Positions 25,748 to 35,295 of a DNA stretch of 64,000 nt are shown here, in pieces. This DNA comes from Streptomyces sp. CB01201. Its GTDB lineage: Bacteria; Actinomycetota; Actinomycetes; Streptomycetales; Streptomycetaceae. Each line of letters opens with the position of its first letter. Positions within the stretch are counted from its first letter, which is position 1. Location of the stretch: NCBI RefSeq assembly GCF_002803085.1, contig NZ_NNBJ01000025.1, positions 38,345 to 102,344 of the forward strand, given 5' to 3'. The notes under the pieces are model-generated. The model searched no databases and had not been told where the DNA came from. It saw nothing but the letters and a program-made list of their open reading frames with translations. Position numbers and translations under genes: made by a program.

Positions 25748-27730
25748 GTGGCTAGGTGGAACGGGCGTCGTAGCCCGGCGAAATCGGATCGGCCGCCGGG
25801 GATTCGCGCCGGTGACTACGGGCGGTTCGCACGGGTCTCCTGGCGAGCGGGCCGAGGTCTTACCGTGGTCGCTTTCGGCACGGTCCTGCTCGCCGCGGTC
25901 GTTCCGCTGGCCTTGATCTCCACGATCGGGGCGTTGGTCGAGACGGTTCCGCTTGTGGCTGCCCAAGGGCTCGACTCGTCGCCCGGCCGACAGGCGCTCG
26001 GCTGGGCGGCTCTGGCCGGGCTGACCCTTCTGTTGCTGTGGATCGCGGCGGCCCTGCGCTCCGCCGCGGCCACTGCCTTGGGCGACCGCATCGACGCCTT
26101 GCTGCAACGTGAGCTGATGCGGGCGGTCATGACCCCGACCGGGACCGCTCACCTGGAGGAGCCGGCAACCGTCGACCTGATCAGCGTAGGCCGCGAAACG
26201 TTCCGCGGTGCGTGGGGCCGCCCGGGCAGGCTCATCTCCGCCGTCGGCGGGCTGGTCGCGGGTCGGCTCACCCTGCTCGGCACCTGTGCGCTCCTCGCAG
26301 GTTTCCATATGCTCCTGGGGGCCGCACTGCTGCTCGCCGCGGTGTGGGCGGCGTACGAGGAGAAGGCGGCCTCGCGCACCGAGTCGGCGCACCACTACGG
26401 CGACAGCGAGGGAGCCCGACGGCTGGAGTACTACTACGCCTTGGGCGTCGAGCCCCCCGCCGCCAAGGAGGTTCGCGTCTTCGGTCTGCCCGGGTTTCTG
26501 ACCGACCGTTTCCTGCAAACGTGGCGCCGCTCGATGACCGAGGTGATCGGACCGCTGCCGCCACGCCCGGTTGCCGCCGGCCTCACCCTGGCAGCAGTCG
26601 TGCTGGGCGGCCTGGCTTGGATCGTGACCGAGGCCGCCGGGGGACACGTCACGCCGGGAGCGGCCGCGATGTGGGTCCAGGCGCTGATGGCAGCGCTCGC
26701 CGCCATGCAGCAGTCCTCGTGGATGAGCCTGCAGACGGAACTGGCGATGGCGACGCTGCATCGCTTCGACGCAGCGGTCGCCGCCGTCACGGAGACCGAG
26801 CCCGGAACGGCCCGGACACCTTCGCCGCGGACGGCCGCCCGACAGTCTGACGATGCCGTCGCGACGCCAGCTACAACCGTCGGGGCCCCGCGCGGAGATA
26901 TCCGGTTCGAGGGAGTGTCCTTCGGTTACCCGGGCCGTTCGTCCGACGTCCTCGACGGGCTGGATCTGGAGATACCGGAGGGCCGCTCGCTCGCTGTCGT
27001 CGGCGCCAACGGTGCGGGAAAGACGACTCTCGTCAAATTGCTGTGCCGACTGTACGAGCCCACGGCCGGCCGCATCGCTGTGGCGGACGTCGATCTCGCT
27101 GATGTGGATGCCGCAGCTTGGCGCCGCCGCATTGCCACCGTCTTCCAGAATTCGCTGCGCTTCGCCCTACCGGCCCGCGACAACATCACCCTCGGCGGAC
27201 TCGACACCCCCGCCACTGCGGCCGACGTGCGTGCCGCCGCCGAACGGGCAGGAATCGCTGCGGAAATCGAGGCTCTGCCCCTCGGCTGGGAAACGCCGCT
27301 GGCGGCCTCGTACACGGACGGGGTGGATCTCTCCGGTGGGCAGTGGCAGCGTCTGGCTCTGGCCCGGGCGTTGTTCGCCATCGAGCGGGGCGCCGATCTC
27401 CTGATCCTGGACGAACCCGCCGCACATATGGACGTGCGCGCGGAGGCGCGGCTGTACGAAGAGTTCATGGAGCTGACCCGGGGACTGACCACCGTTGTGA
27501 TCTCTCACCGCTTCTCCACGGTCCGGCAGGCCCATCGCATTGCCGTGATCGACGCCGGACGTGTGGTGGAACAGGGCACGCATGACGAACTCATGGCCGC
27601 CCAGGGGCAGTACGCCACGATGTTCCGCCTCCAAGCAGCCCGGTTCGACGTCGCCTCGCTGTCCGGCCCCGACCAGCGCCATGTAGACGATCCCGACACC
27701 GAAGCCCGCAGGAAGGAGACGAAGGCATGA
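25748..27730 (+). CDS. ABC exporter half-transporter (permease-ATPase fusion), first of pair
   Basis: About 660 aa: an N-terminal six-helix membrane domain, then a nucleotide-binding domain with Walker A VGANGAGKTTLVKL, signature LSGGQWQRLALARAL, Walker B LLILDEPAAHMD and the switch His in VVISHRFSTV. There is no C39 peptidase domain at the N terminus, so it does not itself process a double-glycine leader. GTG 25748 was chosen because GGGAG lies 7 nt before; ATGs at 25676 and 25691 are alternatives. It overlaps the next gene by ATGA, so the two most likely form a heterodimer exporting the cluster product. Confidence 0.85.
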   Translation: MARWNGRRSPAKSDRPPGIRAGDYGRFARVSWRAGRGLTVVAFGTVLLAAVVPLALISTIGALVETVPLVAAQGLDSSPGRQALGWAALAGLTLLLLWIAAALRSAAATALGDRIDALLQRELMRAVMTPTGTAHLEEPATVDLISVGRETFRGAWGRPGRLISAVGGLVAGRLTLLGTCALLAGFHMLLGAALLLAAVWAAYEEKAASRTESAHHYGDSEGARRLEYYYALGVEPPAAKEVRVFGLPGFLTDRFLQTWRRSMTEVIGPLPPRPVAAGLTLAAVVLGGLAWIVTEAAGGHVTPGAAAMWVQALMAALAAMQQSSWMSLQTELAMATLHRFDAAVAAVTETEPGTARTPSPRTAARQSDDAVATPATTVGAPRGDIRFEGVSFGYPGRSSDVLDGLDLEIPEGRSLAVVGANGAGKTTLVKLLCRLYEPTAGRIAVADVDLADVDAAAWRRRIATVFQNSLRFALPARDNITLGGLDTPATAADVRAAAERAGIAAEIEALPLGWETPLAASYTDGVDLSGGQWQRLALARALFAIERGADLLILDEPAAHMDVRAEARLYEEFMELTRGLTTVVISHRFSTVRQAHRIAVIDAGRVVEQGTHDELMAAQGQYATMFRLQAARFDVASLSGPDQRHVDDPDTEARRKETKA

Positions 27731-29499
27731 GGAGTCTGCTGCGCACCTGGCGGCTGCTGGTCGACATAGGCCGGGAGGTGGGCATCGGCCTGTGCGCGCT
27801 GTTCATCGGCGTCAGCGCGATCTCCCTCGTGGGACCGCTGCTGCTTGCACTTGGGTTGCGCCCCCTGGCCGACGGGGCGGCCGCGCACGACGCGGATCAG
27901 GTCGCCGCGGGAGCCGTCCCGGTCGGCGTCGCGCTGCTGGTGACGGCCCTCGCGCCCCTCGGCTACCGGTGGGCCACCATCCGGATGCGCGAACGTTCGC
28001 GCATGGTTGTCCAGCGGCGGGTGCTGACAATGTCAGCCGAAGCGCCCGGTCTGGAGCACTTCGAGCTACCCGAGTTCCAGGACCGCCTCCAACTACTCAA
28101 GCGCAACGTCGAGGACTTGGCCGACGGCATGACGCTGGCCGTCATGGGACCGCTGGTGATCGCCCAACTGGTTCTGGTTGCGGGGCTATTGGCCGAGGTG
28201 CAGCCCGTGCTCCTGATACTTCCGCTGATCGCCCTGCCTGCGACCCGGCTGGCACAGAAGGCGGAGGAGCTGTACGGCCAGGCCGAACTGCGCACCGCAG
28301 CGGACCGGCGCACCGCACAGCATGTTTTCGACCTCGCCGTCGCTTCGGAGTCGGGTGCCGAACTGCGTGTATACGGTCTTGAGGATGAACTCGTCAGGCG
28401 ACACCAAGCCGCCTCCCTCAACCGGCAGCGCGCCACCGAATCGGCGCTGTTGCGTTCGGTGCTGGTGCGTACGGGTAGCTGGCTGCTGTTCGCCGGCGCC
28501 TACGTCGCGGCAGTCCTGCTGGTGCTGCGGCAGGCGAGCCGAGGGCAGGCCACAGCCGGTGACGTCGCCCTGACACTCGGCCTCGCCTCGGCCGTGGTGG
28601 GCGCCGCGGTGGCGCTGTCCGGACTGGCCGGGTCCGTGACCCGTACCCGCGTCACCGCCGAGCACTACGAGTGGTTGCGCGCTCGCGCGGGAGCAGCCGT
28701 CGGCACGGACCAACCGCCCGCCGAGCTGACCCGAGGCATCGCCGTGGAGAACCTGGCGTTCTCCTATCCCGGCACTGAGCGACAGACGCTGTCCGATGTC
28801 TCGCTTCAACTGCCTGCCGGAACAATTGTGGCCCTTGTGGGAGAGAACGGCGCGGGCAAGACCACCCTCGTCAAATTGCTGTGCGGCATGTACCAGCCGA
28901 CCGCCGGACGAATCCTGCTCGACGAGACCGACCTGGCAGACCTCGAACCGCACGCCTACCGCGAGCACGTCACCGCCGTATTCCAGGACTTCGCGCGCTT
29001 CGAGCTGCCCGTACGGGAGAACGTGGGGGTGGGAGACCTGGACCGGATGACGGACCCGGCGGCCGTTCGTGCATCCCTGGCGAGCGCCGGAGCGGGTTTC
29101 ACCGAGGAGCTACCGCAGGGGCTGGAAACCCCACTCGGGGCCGGCTGGCGGGACGGAGTGGAACTGTCCGGCGGGCAGTGGCAGAAGCTCGCGCTCGCTC
29201 GCTCGATGATGCGCCGCCGCCCGCTGCTCACCGTCTTCGACGAGCCGACGGCCAGTCTGGACCCGAGCACTGAACACGCCCTGTTCGAGCAGGTTGCTGC
29301 CGAGGCACGACAGGGCAGGGCCGACGGCCGGGTCACCCTGTTGATCTCCCACCGCTTCTCAACGGTGCGCATGGCTGATCTGATCGTGGTGCTCAAGGAC
29401 GGTCGGATCGCCGAGTGCGGCAGCCACGACCAACTCGTCGTGGACAAGGGCCTCTACGCCGAGCTGTACGCCCTGCAGGCCGCAGCGTACGGAGACTGA
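27727..29499 (+). CDS. ABC exporter half-transporter (permease-ATPase fusion), second of pair
   Basis: A 590-aa protein with an N-terminal transmembrane domain and a C-terminal ATPase: Walker A VGENGAGKTTLVKL, signature LSGGQWQKLALARS, Walker B LLTVFDEPTASLD and LLISHRFSTV. It is translationally coupled to the upstream half-transporter and similar to it in its ATPase segments, which supports a heterodimeric exporter. Both resemble uncharacterised lipid/peptide-type exporters of antibiotic clusters. The substrate is inferred from context only. Confidence 0.85.
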   Translation: MRSLLRTWRLLVDIGREVGIGLCALFIGVSAISLVGPLLLALGLRPLADGAAAHDADQVAAGAVPVGVALLVTALAPLGYRWATIRMRERSRMVVQRRVLTMSAEAPGLEHFELPEFQDRLQLLKRNVEDLADGMTLAVMGPLVIAQLVLVAGLLAEVQPVLLILPLIALPATRLAQKAEELYGQAELRTAADRRTAQHVFDLAVASESGAELRVYGLEDELVRRHQAASLNRQRATESALLRSVLVRTGSWLLFAGAYVAAVLLVLRQASRGQATAGDVALTLGLASAVVGAAVALSGLAGSVTRTRVTAEHYEWLRARAGAAVGTDQPPAELTRGIAVENLAFSYPGTERQTLSDVSLQLPAGTIVALVGENGAGKTTLVKLLCGMYQPTAGRILLDETDLADLEPHAYREHVTAVFQDFARFELPVRENVGVGDLDRMTDPAAVRASLASAGAGFTEELPQGLETPLGAGWRDGVELSGGQWQKLALARSMMRRRPLLTVFDEPTASLDPSTEHALFEQVAAEARQGRADGRVTLLISHRFSTVRMADLIVVLKDGRIAECGSHDQLVVDKGLYAELYALQAAAYGD

Positions 29500-30225
29500 C
29501 CCGGCATGCACGGAACGCGTGCTCTCAAGGGCCGTGCGGCGGAGCGACGACGGATCCTCCACGTCGCATGTCCAGAAGATTCGCGAAGAGTTCGGTCAGT
29601 GTGATGGAAGATACCTGTTCCATCGCCGCCGTCCGGCACTGGTTGTGGTTGGGGATGCCAAGAACCGCGTCCGGACCGGGAAGTCCTCGGCCGAAGCCCG
29701 AGAGAGACAAGGAGACGCGGCAATGGGCGTCGTAGTCGGGCGCGCCGGGGGAGTCGGCCGTCAACCGATCATCGGCCGCTATGGAGTCGGTGAAGAGGGT
29801 CGGAGTGACCGCCGGATCGTGCGCCAGTACGTCCCCGAAGCCCGCGCATCGAGTCCACCGGCTGCCCAGGGGCCGTGGAGCGCCCCACCGGGTCGAACGG
29901 CACCGCTCGAAGGCCGCAGGGTCAGGTCGTACCCGGCCCGGCCTTGTGACGGGTGCCGACCTTGTACAACGGGTGCGTGCCGGACCGGTCCGCGCGGCCG
30001 GACGCATGGCGCGGCGGGGTCGTTCCACTGCGTGGGCTGGCCCGTCCAAGCGTGCGGAACGCGCAGTTGAACGCGCTGTTGAACGTTGCCGCTGCCGCGC
30101 TGCCTGAGCAATTCTTCCCGAGCCGCACGCTCAGTCCTGGCCCGTCGAGGGGGCGCCGCACCACCGCAAGCGAGCTGCTCGGTGCGTGACCGTGCGAAAA
30201 GCGCGCCGACGTGGGAGAACCGGAC
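29500..30225. other. 726-bp intergenic region ahead of the main operon
   Basis: No gene could be supported. The minus-strand frame 30049-29525 is open, with good third-position GC and a helical-looking end (MEQVSSITLTELFANLLDMR), but its first half is Arg/Pro-rich and no usable start was found. The region should hold the promoter of the 14-gene operon starting at 30226. Confidence 0.4.
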
Positions 30226-31389
30226 ATGGTGACAGAGAGATGGCTGACTGCGACGGAGGACGTCGTGCGGGTGGCCCGGGCGCACGCCCGGGAGGTCGAC
30301 ACCGAAGCCCGGTTCCCCGCCGAGGCCATGGACGCGATGCGCCGCACCGGACTGCTCGGACTGCTCGTCCCGGTCGAGCATGGGGGTCTCGGCGGCGGCC
30401 TTGAGGACATGGTGGAGATCGCCGGCCGGCTCGCTGGCGGCTGTCTGTCGACAGCCCTGATCTGGTCCATGCACTGCCAGCAAGTCGACGCCGTCGTCCG
30501 GCACAGCGGCCCGGAACTGCGCGATGAACTGCTGCCAAGGATCGCCGAGGACGGGCATCATCTCGCCTCGGTCACCACCGAGGCCGCCAAGGGGGGCCAT
30601 CTGCTGCGCGCCCAGAGCCCGTTGCGGCCGGAAGCGGGAACACTGCGCATCGAGCGTGACGCGCCCGTGGTGACCGGCGGCATGATCGCCGATGGCTTCC
30701 TCATCACCATGCGGGCCGACGAGGATGCCGCTGCGCACGAGGTCTCGCTGGTCTACGCCGAGCGCGCTCAGCTGAAGATCGACGAGGGCCGGTCGTGGCG
30801 TTCCCTCGGCATGCGCGGCACGAGCAGCGCCGGGATACGGATCTCGGGCAGTGTTCCGCAGCAGAACTTCATCGGACGGCCCGGCGACTTCCGTGCGGTG
30901 GCCATGGACAGCATGATCCCCCTTGCTCACCTCGGCTGGGCCGCCTGCTGGCTGGGCGGCGCCCGCGGCCTGTTCCGGGAGATGCTTGGGGCGGTCCGAT
31001 CGCGCGCCTGGCCGCTCGACGTCGGCTCTGAACTGGTGCGTGAACGCCTGGCGCGGGCCAGGATGGACCTCGAGCTGGTCAGTAGTCATCTCCAGAGGGT
31101 CTGCGACGAAGTCGCCCTGATACGTGCCTCAGGGGGGCGCCTGGACCGTCCCGCCACGCAGATCCATCTGAACCTGCTGAAGGTCTCGGCCGCCGAACTC
31201 ACCTTCCGTGCCGCCGACCGGCTCATGCAGCTGGCGGGCCTGACCCGCGGTTATCTGGAGGACTCGCCCTTCCCAGCTGAGCGAGTCTTCCGCGATCTGC
31301 GCTCAGCGAGTCTGAACAACTCCGACGACCGCCTGCTCGTGGTGACCGGCGCTCTCGTGCCCCTCGACAAGGACGTGTGTCTGTCCTGA
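30226..31389 (+). CDS. Acyl-CoA/acyl-ACP dehydrogenase family flavoprotein
   Basis: A 387-aa protein with the acyl-CoA dehydrogenase layout: an N-terminal helical domain (FPAEAMDAMRRTGLLGLLVP then EHGGLGG), a central beta domain (RSWRSLGMRGTSSAGIRISG) and a C-terminal helical domain (RLMQLAGLTRGYLEDSPFP). Such enzymes oxidise the alpha-beta bond of CoA- or carrier-bound acyl groups with FAD; some act on aminoacyl carrier proteins (PltE, CloN3), others as N-hydroxylases. An ACP and an AMP-ligase lie in the same operon, so a carrier-bound substrate is plausible. The catalytic Glu was not assigned with confidence. ATG 30226 follows GGGAGA at the right distance. First gene of the operon. Confidence 0.75.
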   Translation: MVTERWLTATEDVVRVARAHAREVDTEARFPAEAMDAMRRTGLLGLLVPVEHGGLGGGLEDMVEIAGRLAGGCLSTALIWSMHCQQVDAVVRHSGPELRDELLPRIAEDGHHLASVTTEAAKGGHLLRAQSPLRPEAGTLRIERDAPVVTGGMIADGFLITMRADEDAAAHEVSLVYAERAQLKIDEGRSWRSLGMRGTSSAGIRISGSVPQQNFIGRPGDFRAVAMDSMIPLAHLGWAACWLGGARGLFREMLGAVRSRAWPLDVGSELVRERLARARMDLELVSSHLQRVCDEVALIRASGGRLDRPATQIHLNLLKVSAAELTFRAADRLMQLAGLTRGYLEDSPFPAERVFRDLRSASLNNSDDRLLVVTGALVPLDKDVCLS

Positions 31390-31465
31390 CCTTGGGCGCA
31401 CGAACCCGTCGGGACAAGCCCGGCGTGTGCGGTGTGTCCGGCCGGCCGGGTCGATGAAAGGATGA

Positions 31466-32563
31466 ATGGTGGATCCACTGAAGATTCCCGTGCTGGATCT
31501 GAACGACGTGCGAGATCCTTCGTTCGATGCCCTCGCACCCTGGCGCGAGGCCGTTACCGAGGTCGGCTGTTTCGCCCTTCGTCACCACGGCGTGCGGGCC
31601 GACGTCCTTGCCGCGTGCCTGGCGGCGGCCGAGGATTTCTACGCCCGCGACAAGCCATACGCGCAGCGATGGGCCATACAGCGGTCCTTGGGCAACCGTG
31701 GCTATGTCCCGGACGATCTCCGACCGGCCGGTGCACACACACGCCGCTTAGTGCGGGACTACGCCTCCTTCGACGTCGGACCGGAACTCCATGACGACCC
31801 GGGGGCTCTGGAGTCGATCCTGCTCGGGTCGAACCTCTGGCCCGACCTCCCCGGTTTCGCCGACGCCGTGAGGGACTACCACGCGGCCGTGCGGTCGTGT
31901 GCCGAGTCCCTGTCGCAGATGTTCTCGCGTCTGTGCGGGCTGGTGCCGAGCCACATTGCCGAACGGTCAACTCGGGGCTGTTCACTGCTGCGCCTGCTGC
32001 ATTATCCGGTGCCCGCCCTCGACCTGGACGAAGTACCCAACGGACACACCGATTACGAGTGGTTCACCTTGATCTGGCAATCGTCAGCGGGACTTGAGGT
32101 GCTCGGTCGGGACGGCCGGACCCGCCTACTCGACGCACCGCGAGGTACCTTCGTGGTGCTCATCGGTGACCTTCTGGAAGTCCTTTCCGATGGCGCCATC
32201 GAGTCGACCCTGCACTGGGTGCGTCCCCGTGAGCGGGACCGCTTCTCCCTTACCTATTTCTATGGTCCGGATTTTCACGAGGAGATCGCGCCGATGTCCC
32301 CGGACGGAACCCGGAGCACGAGCGGCGCCTATCCGGCACTGCGCGCCGGGGACCATCTGACTGCGCTGCGCGTGCGCCATCTGAAGCATCTGCGCCAGGC
32401 ATACGAGAAGGGGTCCCTGGTCCTTCCCTTCGTCCTTCCCGACGTGAACCCCCTCAAGAAGGCGAAAGTGCAAAGGCTGGAACGAACAGAAGGAGCAGGC
32501 GGCCGTCGATCCGGCCGAGCGGCCATGACGACGGTTGAAAGCGGGGTGCCCCATGGTTCCTGA
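31466..32563 (+). CDS. IPNS-like 2-oxoglutarate/Fe(II) oxygenase
   Basis: A 365-aa protein of the isopenicillin N synthase/2OG oxygenase family. Its N-terminal DIOX_N part has KIPVLDLNDV and GCFALRHHGV. The iron ligands are H194 and D196 in NGHTDYEWFTL and H250 in ESTLHWV, and the RxS motif is R259/S261 in DRFSLTYFYG. These enzymes hydroxylate, desaturate or cyclise small substrates. A TTA codon (31748-31750, residue 95) suggests bldA dependence. It overlaps the radical SAM gene by 11 nt. The C-terminal 50 residues are an extra basic tail. The substrate is unknown. Confidence 0.8.
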   Translation: MVDPLKIPVLDLNDVRDPSFDALAPWREAVTEVGCFALRHHGVRADVLAACLAAAEDFYARDKPYAQRWAIQRSLGNRGYVPDDLRPAGAHTRRLVRDYASFDVGPELHDDPGALESILLGSNLWPDLPGFADAVRDYHAAVRSCAESLSQMFSRLCGLVPSHIAERSTRGCSLLRLLHYPVPALDLDEVPNGHTDYEWFTLIWQSSAGLEVLGRDGRTRLLDAPRGTFVVLIGDLLEVLSDGAIESTLHWVRPRERDRFSLTYFYGPDFHEEIAPMSPDGTRSTSGAYPALRAGDHLTALRVRHLKHLRQAYEKGSLVLPFVLPDVNPLKKAKVQRLERTEGAGGRRSGRAAMTTVESGVPHGS

Positions 32564-34025
32564 CGCCGAGCGGCTGGCCGAACACGCGGGCCTTAGCTCA
32601 GAAAGACTGCACCAAGAGCTGCGCGCACACCTCAATGACCTGTCCGCCTACGAGCAGCGTGTGCTGGCCGCCGCCATCGACATTGCCAACGGCGGCGTCA
32701 ACGTCAGCGCCGACGCGCCCGATGTCGCCGACGAGTTGATCTCGCTGGCCCGCGTGGTCGGGGCTCTGCACCCTCCGCAAGCCCGCCACACGACGAGGAC
32801 CGAGCTGAGCACGCGGGTGCACCGCACCCTGAGTGCGAAAACGCTGCACACCATGCGCGAACTTGGCCTCTACCGGGATCCGGACGGTGTGGAACCTGTC
32901 TGGCCCCACGCCGGAATGCTCATCCTGAACCCGATACTTGGCTGCAACTTCGGGTGTGTGTACTGTTTTCGCGCCGACGAACAGCGGGAGAGCGTCGACT
33001 GGTTCCTGAGTGGGCGGCCCACCAAGGTGCTTGAAGAGGACGTCCTGGTCGACAGGCTTGCCAGGCATCCGCTGTTCGTGCCCGGGACGACGCAGCTGGG
33101 ACTGCACACTGCGACCACGGACCCCTTTCTGCCACAGGTGCGGGACAGCACGTTCCGGATTCTCGAAATCCTGGAGCGGAGGGGTTGGACCAATGACGTC
33201 ATGATCATTACCAAATGCTATCTGCGTGATCAGGACATTGACCGGCTGGCCTCATTCACCTCGTTCCGGATTCTGCTCTTTCTCACCCACAACGCGGCGC
33301 CCGAAGGAATGGAGAAAATGGGTGCGGGGCCGGAATACCTCGCTAGAAAACAGCGCACGGTCGCACGCCTCGCCCGTTGGCCACATCTTGCCGCAGCCCA
33401 CTACTACCGGCCCATCGTGCCAGGTTGGAACGACAGCGAAGACCAGATCATCGAGGCCTTGACCTTCGGAGAGGCGCTCGGTGCCTCGGTCATCGGTGGC
33501 CTCAAGGAGATCCCCAACCTGGCCGAGCTCGGCCGGCGGCGTGGGCTGAGCCTGCCCCTGCTGTCATCGGAAAGGGAGGAGAAGTATTTCCCTCGCGAAC
33601 TGGTGGAGCGAATACTCGGAATTCATGGACGACTCGGCCTGACGAGTGTCATAGTGGGTGATCAATCCTGTGGTCTTACGGTCATGCTGTCGCGACTGAA
33701 TAGATCCGCGGTGCCCAACGTGGAAGGCCTCAAGGCTTATGACCTGGCCACCGGGAGAGAGCCGCGGTGCATGGGGTGCTGCTCGCCGGAACAGTTGTCG
33801 GCCTGCGCCGCACCGCCGGTCCCCACTGAGGACACCGTCCGGTCGCTTCTCGAACGCGCGGGCATCAAGGCGGATTTCGACATCAAGGCCGACCGTCTGG
33901 TGGTGCGTTCCGAAGAGCGTCTGACCGAGCGGGACACCGAGTTTCTGGCCGCGCATCTGCGATATGCCGTGTTCTGGCAGCAGCGAAAAGGCGACAGCAT
34001 GAGAGCTGAAAGGGAAGTGTTGTGA
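32553..34025 (+). CDS. Radical SAM enzyme with Cys-rich C-terminal region
   Basis: A 490-aa protein. The radical SAM cluster motif is C131-x3-C135-x2-C138 in LGCNFGCVYCFRADEQ, followed by strands of the partial TIM barrel (TTQLGLHTATTDPF; VMIITKCYLRDQD). A second cysteine group, CMGCC-x7-C (C406, C409, C410, C418), could bind an auxiliary iron-sulfur cluster but is not a full SPASM pattern. There is no B12-binding domain, so it is not a CloN6-type methylase. About 120 helical residues precede the barrel. It sits between a 2OG oxygenase and an ACP and is coupled to both. Possible roles: C-C bond formation, epimerisation or mutase chemistry on a carrier-bound or sugar substrate, or on the peptide. 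Start: ATG after GCGGGG. Confidence 0.75.
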   Translation: MVPDAERLAEHAGLSSERLHQELRAHLNDLSAYEQRVLAAAIDIANGGVNVSADAPDVADELISLARVVGALHPPQARHTTRTELSTRVHRTLSAKTLHTMRELGLYRDPDGVEPVWPHAGMLILNPILGCNFGCVYCFRADEQRESVDWFLSGRPTKVLEEDVLVDRLARHPLFVPGTTQLGLHTATTDPFLPQVRDSTFRILEILERRGWTNDVMIITKCYLRDQDIDRLASFTSFRILLFLTHNAAPEGMEKMGAGPEYLARKQRTVARLARWPHLAAAHYYRPIVPGWNDSEDQIIEALTFGEALGASVIGGLKEIPNLAELGRRRGLSLPLLSSEREEKYFPRELVERILGIHGRLGLTSVIVGDQSCGLTVMLSRLNRSAVPNVEGLKAYDLATGREPRCMGCCSPEQLSACAAPPVPTEDTVRSLLERAGIKADFDIKADRLVVRSEERLTERDTEFLAAHLRYAVFWQQRKGDSMRAEREVL

Positions 34026-34270
34026 TCGGCGAAGAACTACAGACCGTCATACGAAACCAGGCGCCCGACTTGTCCGAGGGACGCCCGCTGACCGCGGATG
34101 ACAAACTGCTCGACCTGGGCATCGATTCGCTCGGTCTGGTTGAGCTGATCATCAACATCGAGGAGTCGTTCTCGATCGTGATACCGGACGAAGACATGCT
34201 GGCCGACAACTTCACCTCAGTCGGTACGGTTGCGGATCTGGTGGAGCGCATTAAGGCGACTTCGCGCTGA
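34022..34270 (+). CDS. Acyl carrier protein
   Basis: An 82-aa acidic four-helix carrier protein with the phosphopantetheine site S36 in LDLGIDSLGLVELI. GTG start overlaps the radical SAM stop by GTGA. With the AMP-ligase at 41398 and the PLP decarboxylase at 45048 it fits the ligase-ACP-decarboxylase triads of butirosin (BtrJ/I/K) and vicenistatin-type (VinN/L/O) pathways, where an amino acid is loaded on the ACP and modified there. No phosphopantetheinyl transferase is in the window. Confidence 0.9.
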   Translation: MIGEELQTVIRNQAPDLSEGRPLTADDKLLDLGIDSLGLVELIINIEESFSIVIPDEDMLADNFTSVGTVADLVERIKATSR

Positions 34271-35295
34271 TGAGGGAGAACCACCGGGAATCGGGCGCCG
34301 CTCACGGCGTAGTCCGACTCGACCTCGGCGTGCCCGGCGGCGACCGGGTTCGGCACGCCCCCGAAGTCGTGGACCTCGCTGTCGAGGCCGTCCGGCACGA
34401 TGGCGTGGTCATCATCGAGAACGTCGTCGACCCTTCGATCCTGCGCCGCATCAAGGCACGGATGGCCGCCGACCTGGAGGTCCTGGCCCCGCGCCCGGAC
34501 CGGGCCGAGAACTTCGCGCCAGGGCATCTGCAGCAGGATCCGCCACCCGAGCCGGATCTACTGGCGTCTCAGATCCTGGCGCATCCCTTCGTGCTCACGG
34601 TCTGCCGTGCCGTCATGAGCCAGCCACTGCGGCTGACCGGTTACAGCAACAACACCAACATGCCGGGATCGAGCGCCCAGGCGGTCCATGTGGACGAGGG
34701 CCAGCTGTGGCCCGGACTGCCCGTTGCGCACCCCCCGGCCCGGCTCACGGTCAACATCCCGCTCACGACGACCTCGGAGGAGGGCGGCGCACTCGAAGTG
34801 TGGCCCGGCACTCACGACGACGTCAGTGTGTGCCAGTACTCGTCCACGCAACGCGAGGGCCTGCTGCGCGCCCTGGAATACGTCCGTGTGGCCAAGCAGG
34901 CCGGCGTCGAGGGCCAAGTGAACCGCCGCGTCGGGCTCACGGTCGCACCGGACGCACTTGCCGAGCGGCGTGAGCTGCGGCCCCCCGTGCGGGCCGTCAC
35001 CGCCGAGGGCGGAGTGATCATCAGAGATCCCCGGCTGTGGCACCGTGGCACTCCCAACGTGTCCGATCGCACCCGATTCATGCTGGCGCTGACCTACGAC
35101 CCGCACTGGCGGTCGAGCGAGCCACCGATCGAACTGCCCAGCGTGGCACGGGAAATCTTCGAGCGGGCGCGCCTTGACGTGAACGCGGTATACGTCAACG
35201 GCCGGATCGACCACCTTGACCGCCATCCTCCGTTCGAGGGTAGTCCCCTGAGGCGGGCGCGTTTCAGTAGTACGGAGCAGCCGAAACGTGCCTGA
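34270..35295 (+). CDS. Phytanoyl-CoA dioxygenase (PhyH) family oxygenase
   Basis: A 341-aa non-heme Fe(II)/2OG enzyme. Iron ligands appear as H140 and D142 in QAVHVDEGQLWPG and H258 in RDPRLWHRGTPN; R267 (SDRTRF) is the likely 2OG-binding Arg. PhyH enzymes in antibiotic pathways hydroxylate carrier-bound or sugar substrates and build orthoester or methylenedioxy links in oligosaccharide antibiotics. It begins within the ACP stop codon (TGATG). The carrier protein directly upstream makes a carrier-bound substrate possible, but the sugar-rich context makes sugar oxidation equally likely. Confidence 0.8.
   Translation: MRENHRESGAAHGVVRLDLGVPGGDRVRHAPEVVDLAVEAVRHDGVVIIENVVDPSILRRIKARMAADLEVLAPRPDRAENFAPGHLQQDPPPEPDLLASQILAHPFVLTVCRAVMSQPLRLTGYSNNTNMPGSSAQAVHVDEGQLWPGLPVAHPPARLTVNIPLTTTSEEGGALEVWPGTHDDVSVCQYSSTQREGLLRALEYVRVAKQAGVEGQVNRRVGLTVAPDALAERRELRPPVRAVTAEGGVIIRDPRLWHRGTPNVSDRTRFMLALTYDPHWRSSEPPIELPSVAREIFERARLDVNAVYVNGRIDHLDRHPPFEGSPLRRARFSSTEQPKRA

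Noticed and set aside
29525..30049. Minus-strand ORF of 174 aa in the gap before the main operon
   Set aside because: The second half has good codon bias but the first half is Arg/Pro-rich, no start codon sits at the boundary, and no family was recognised.
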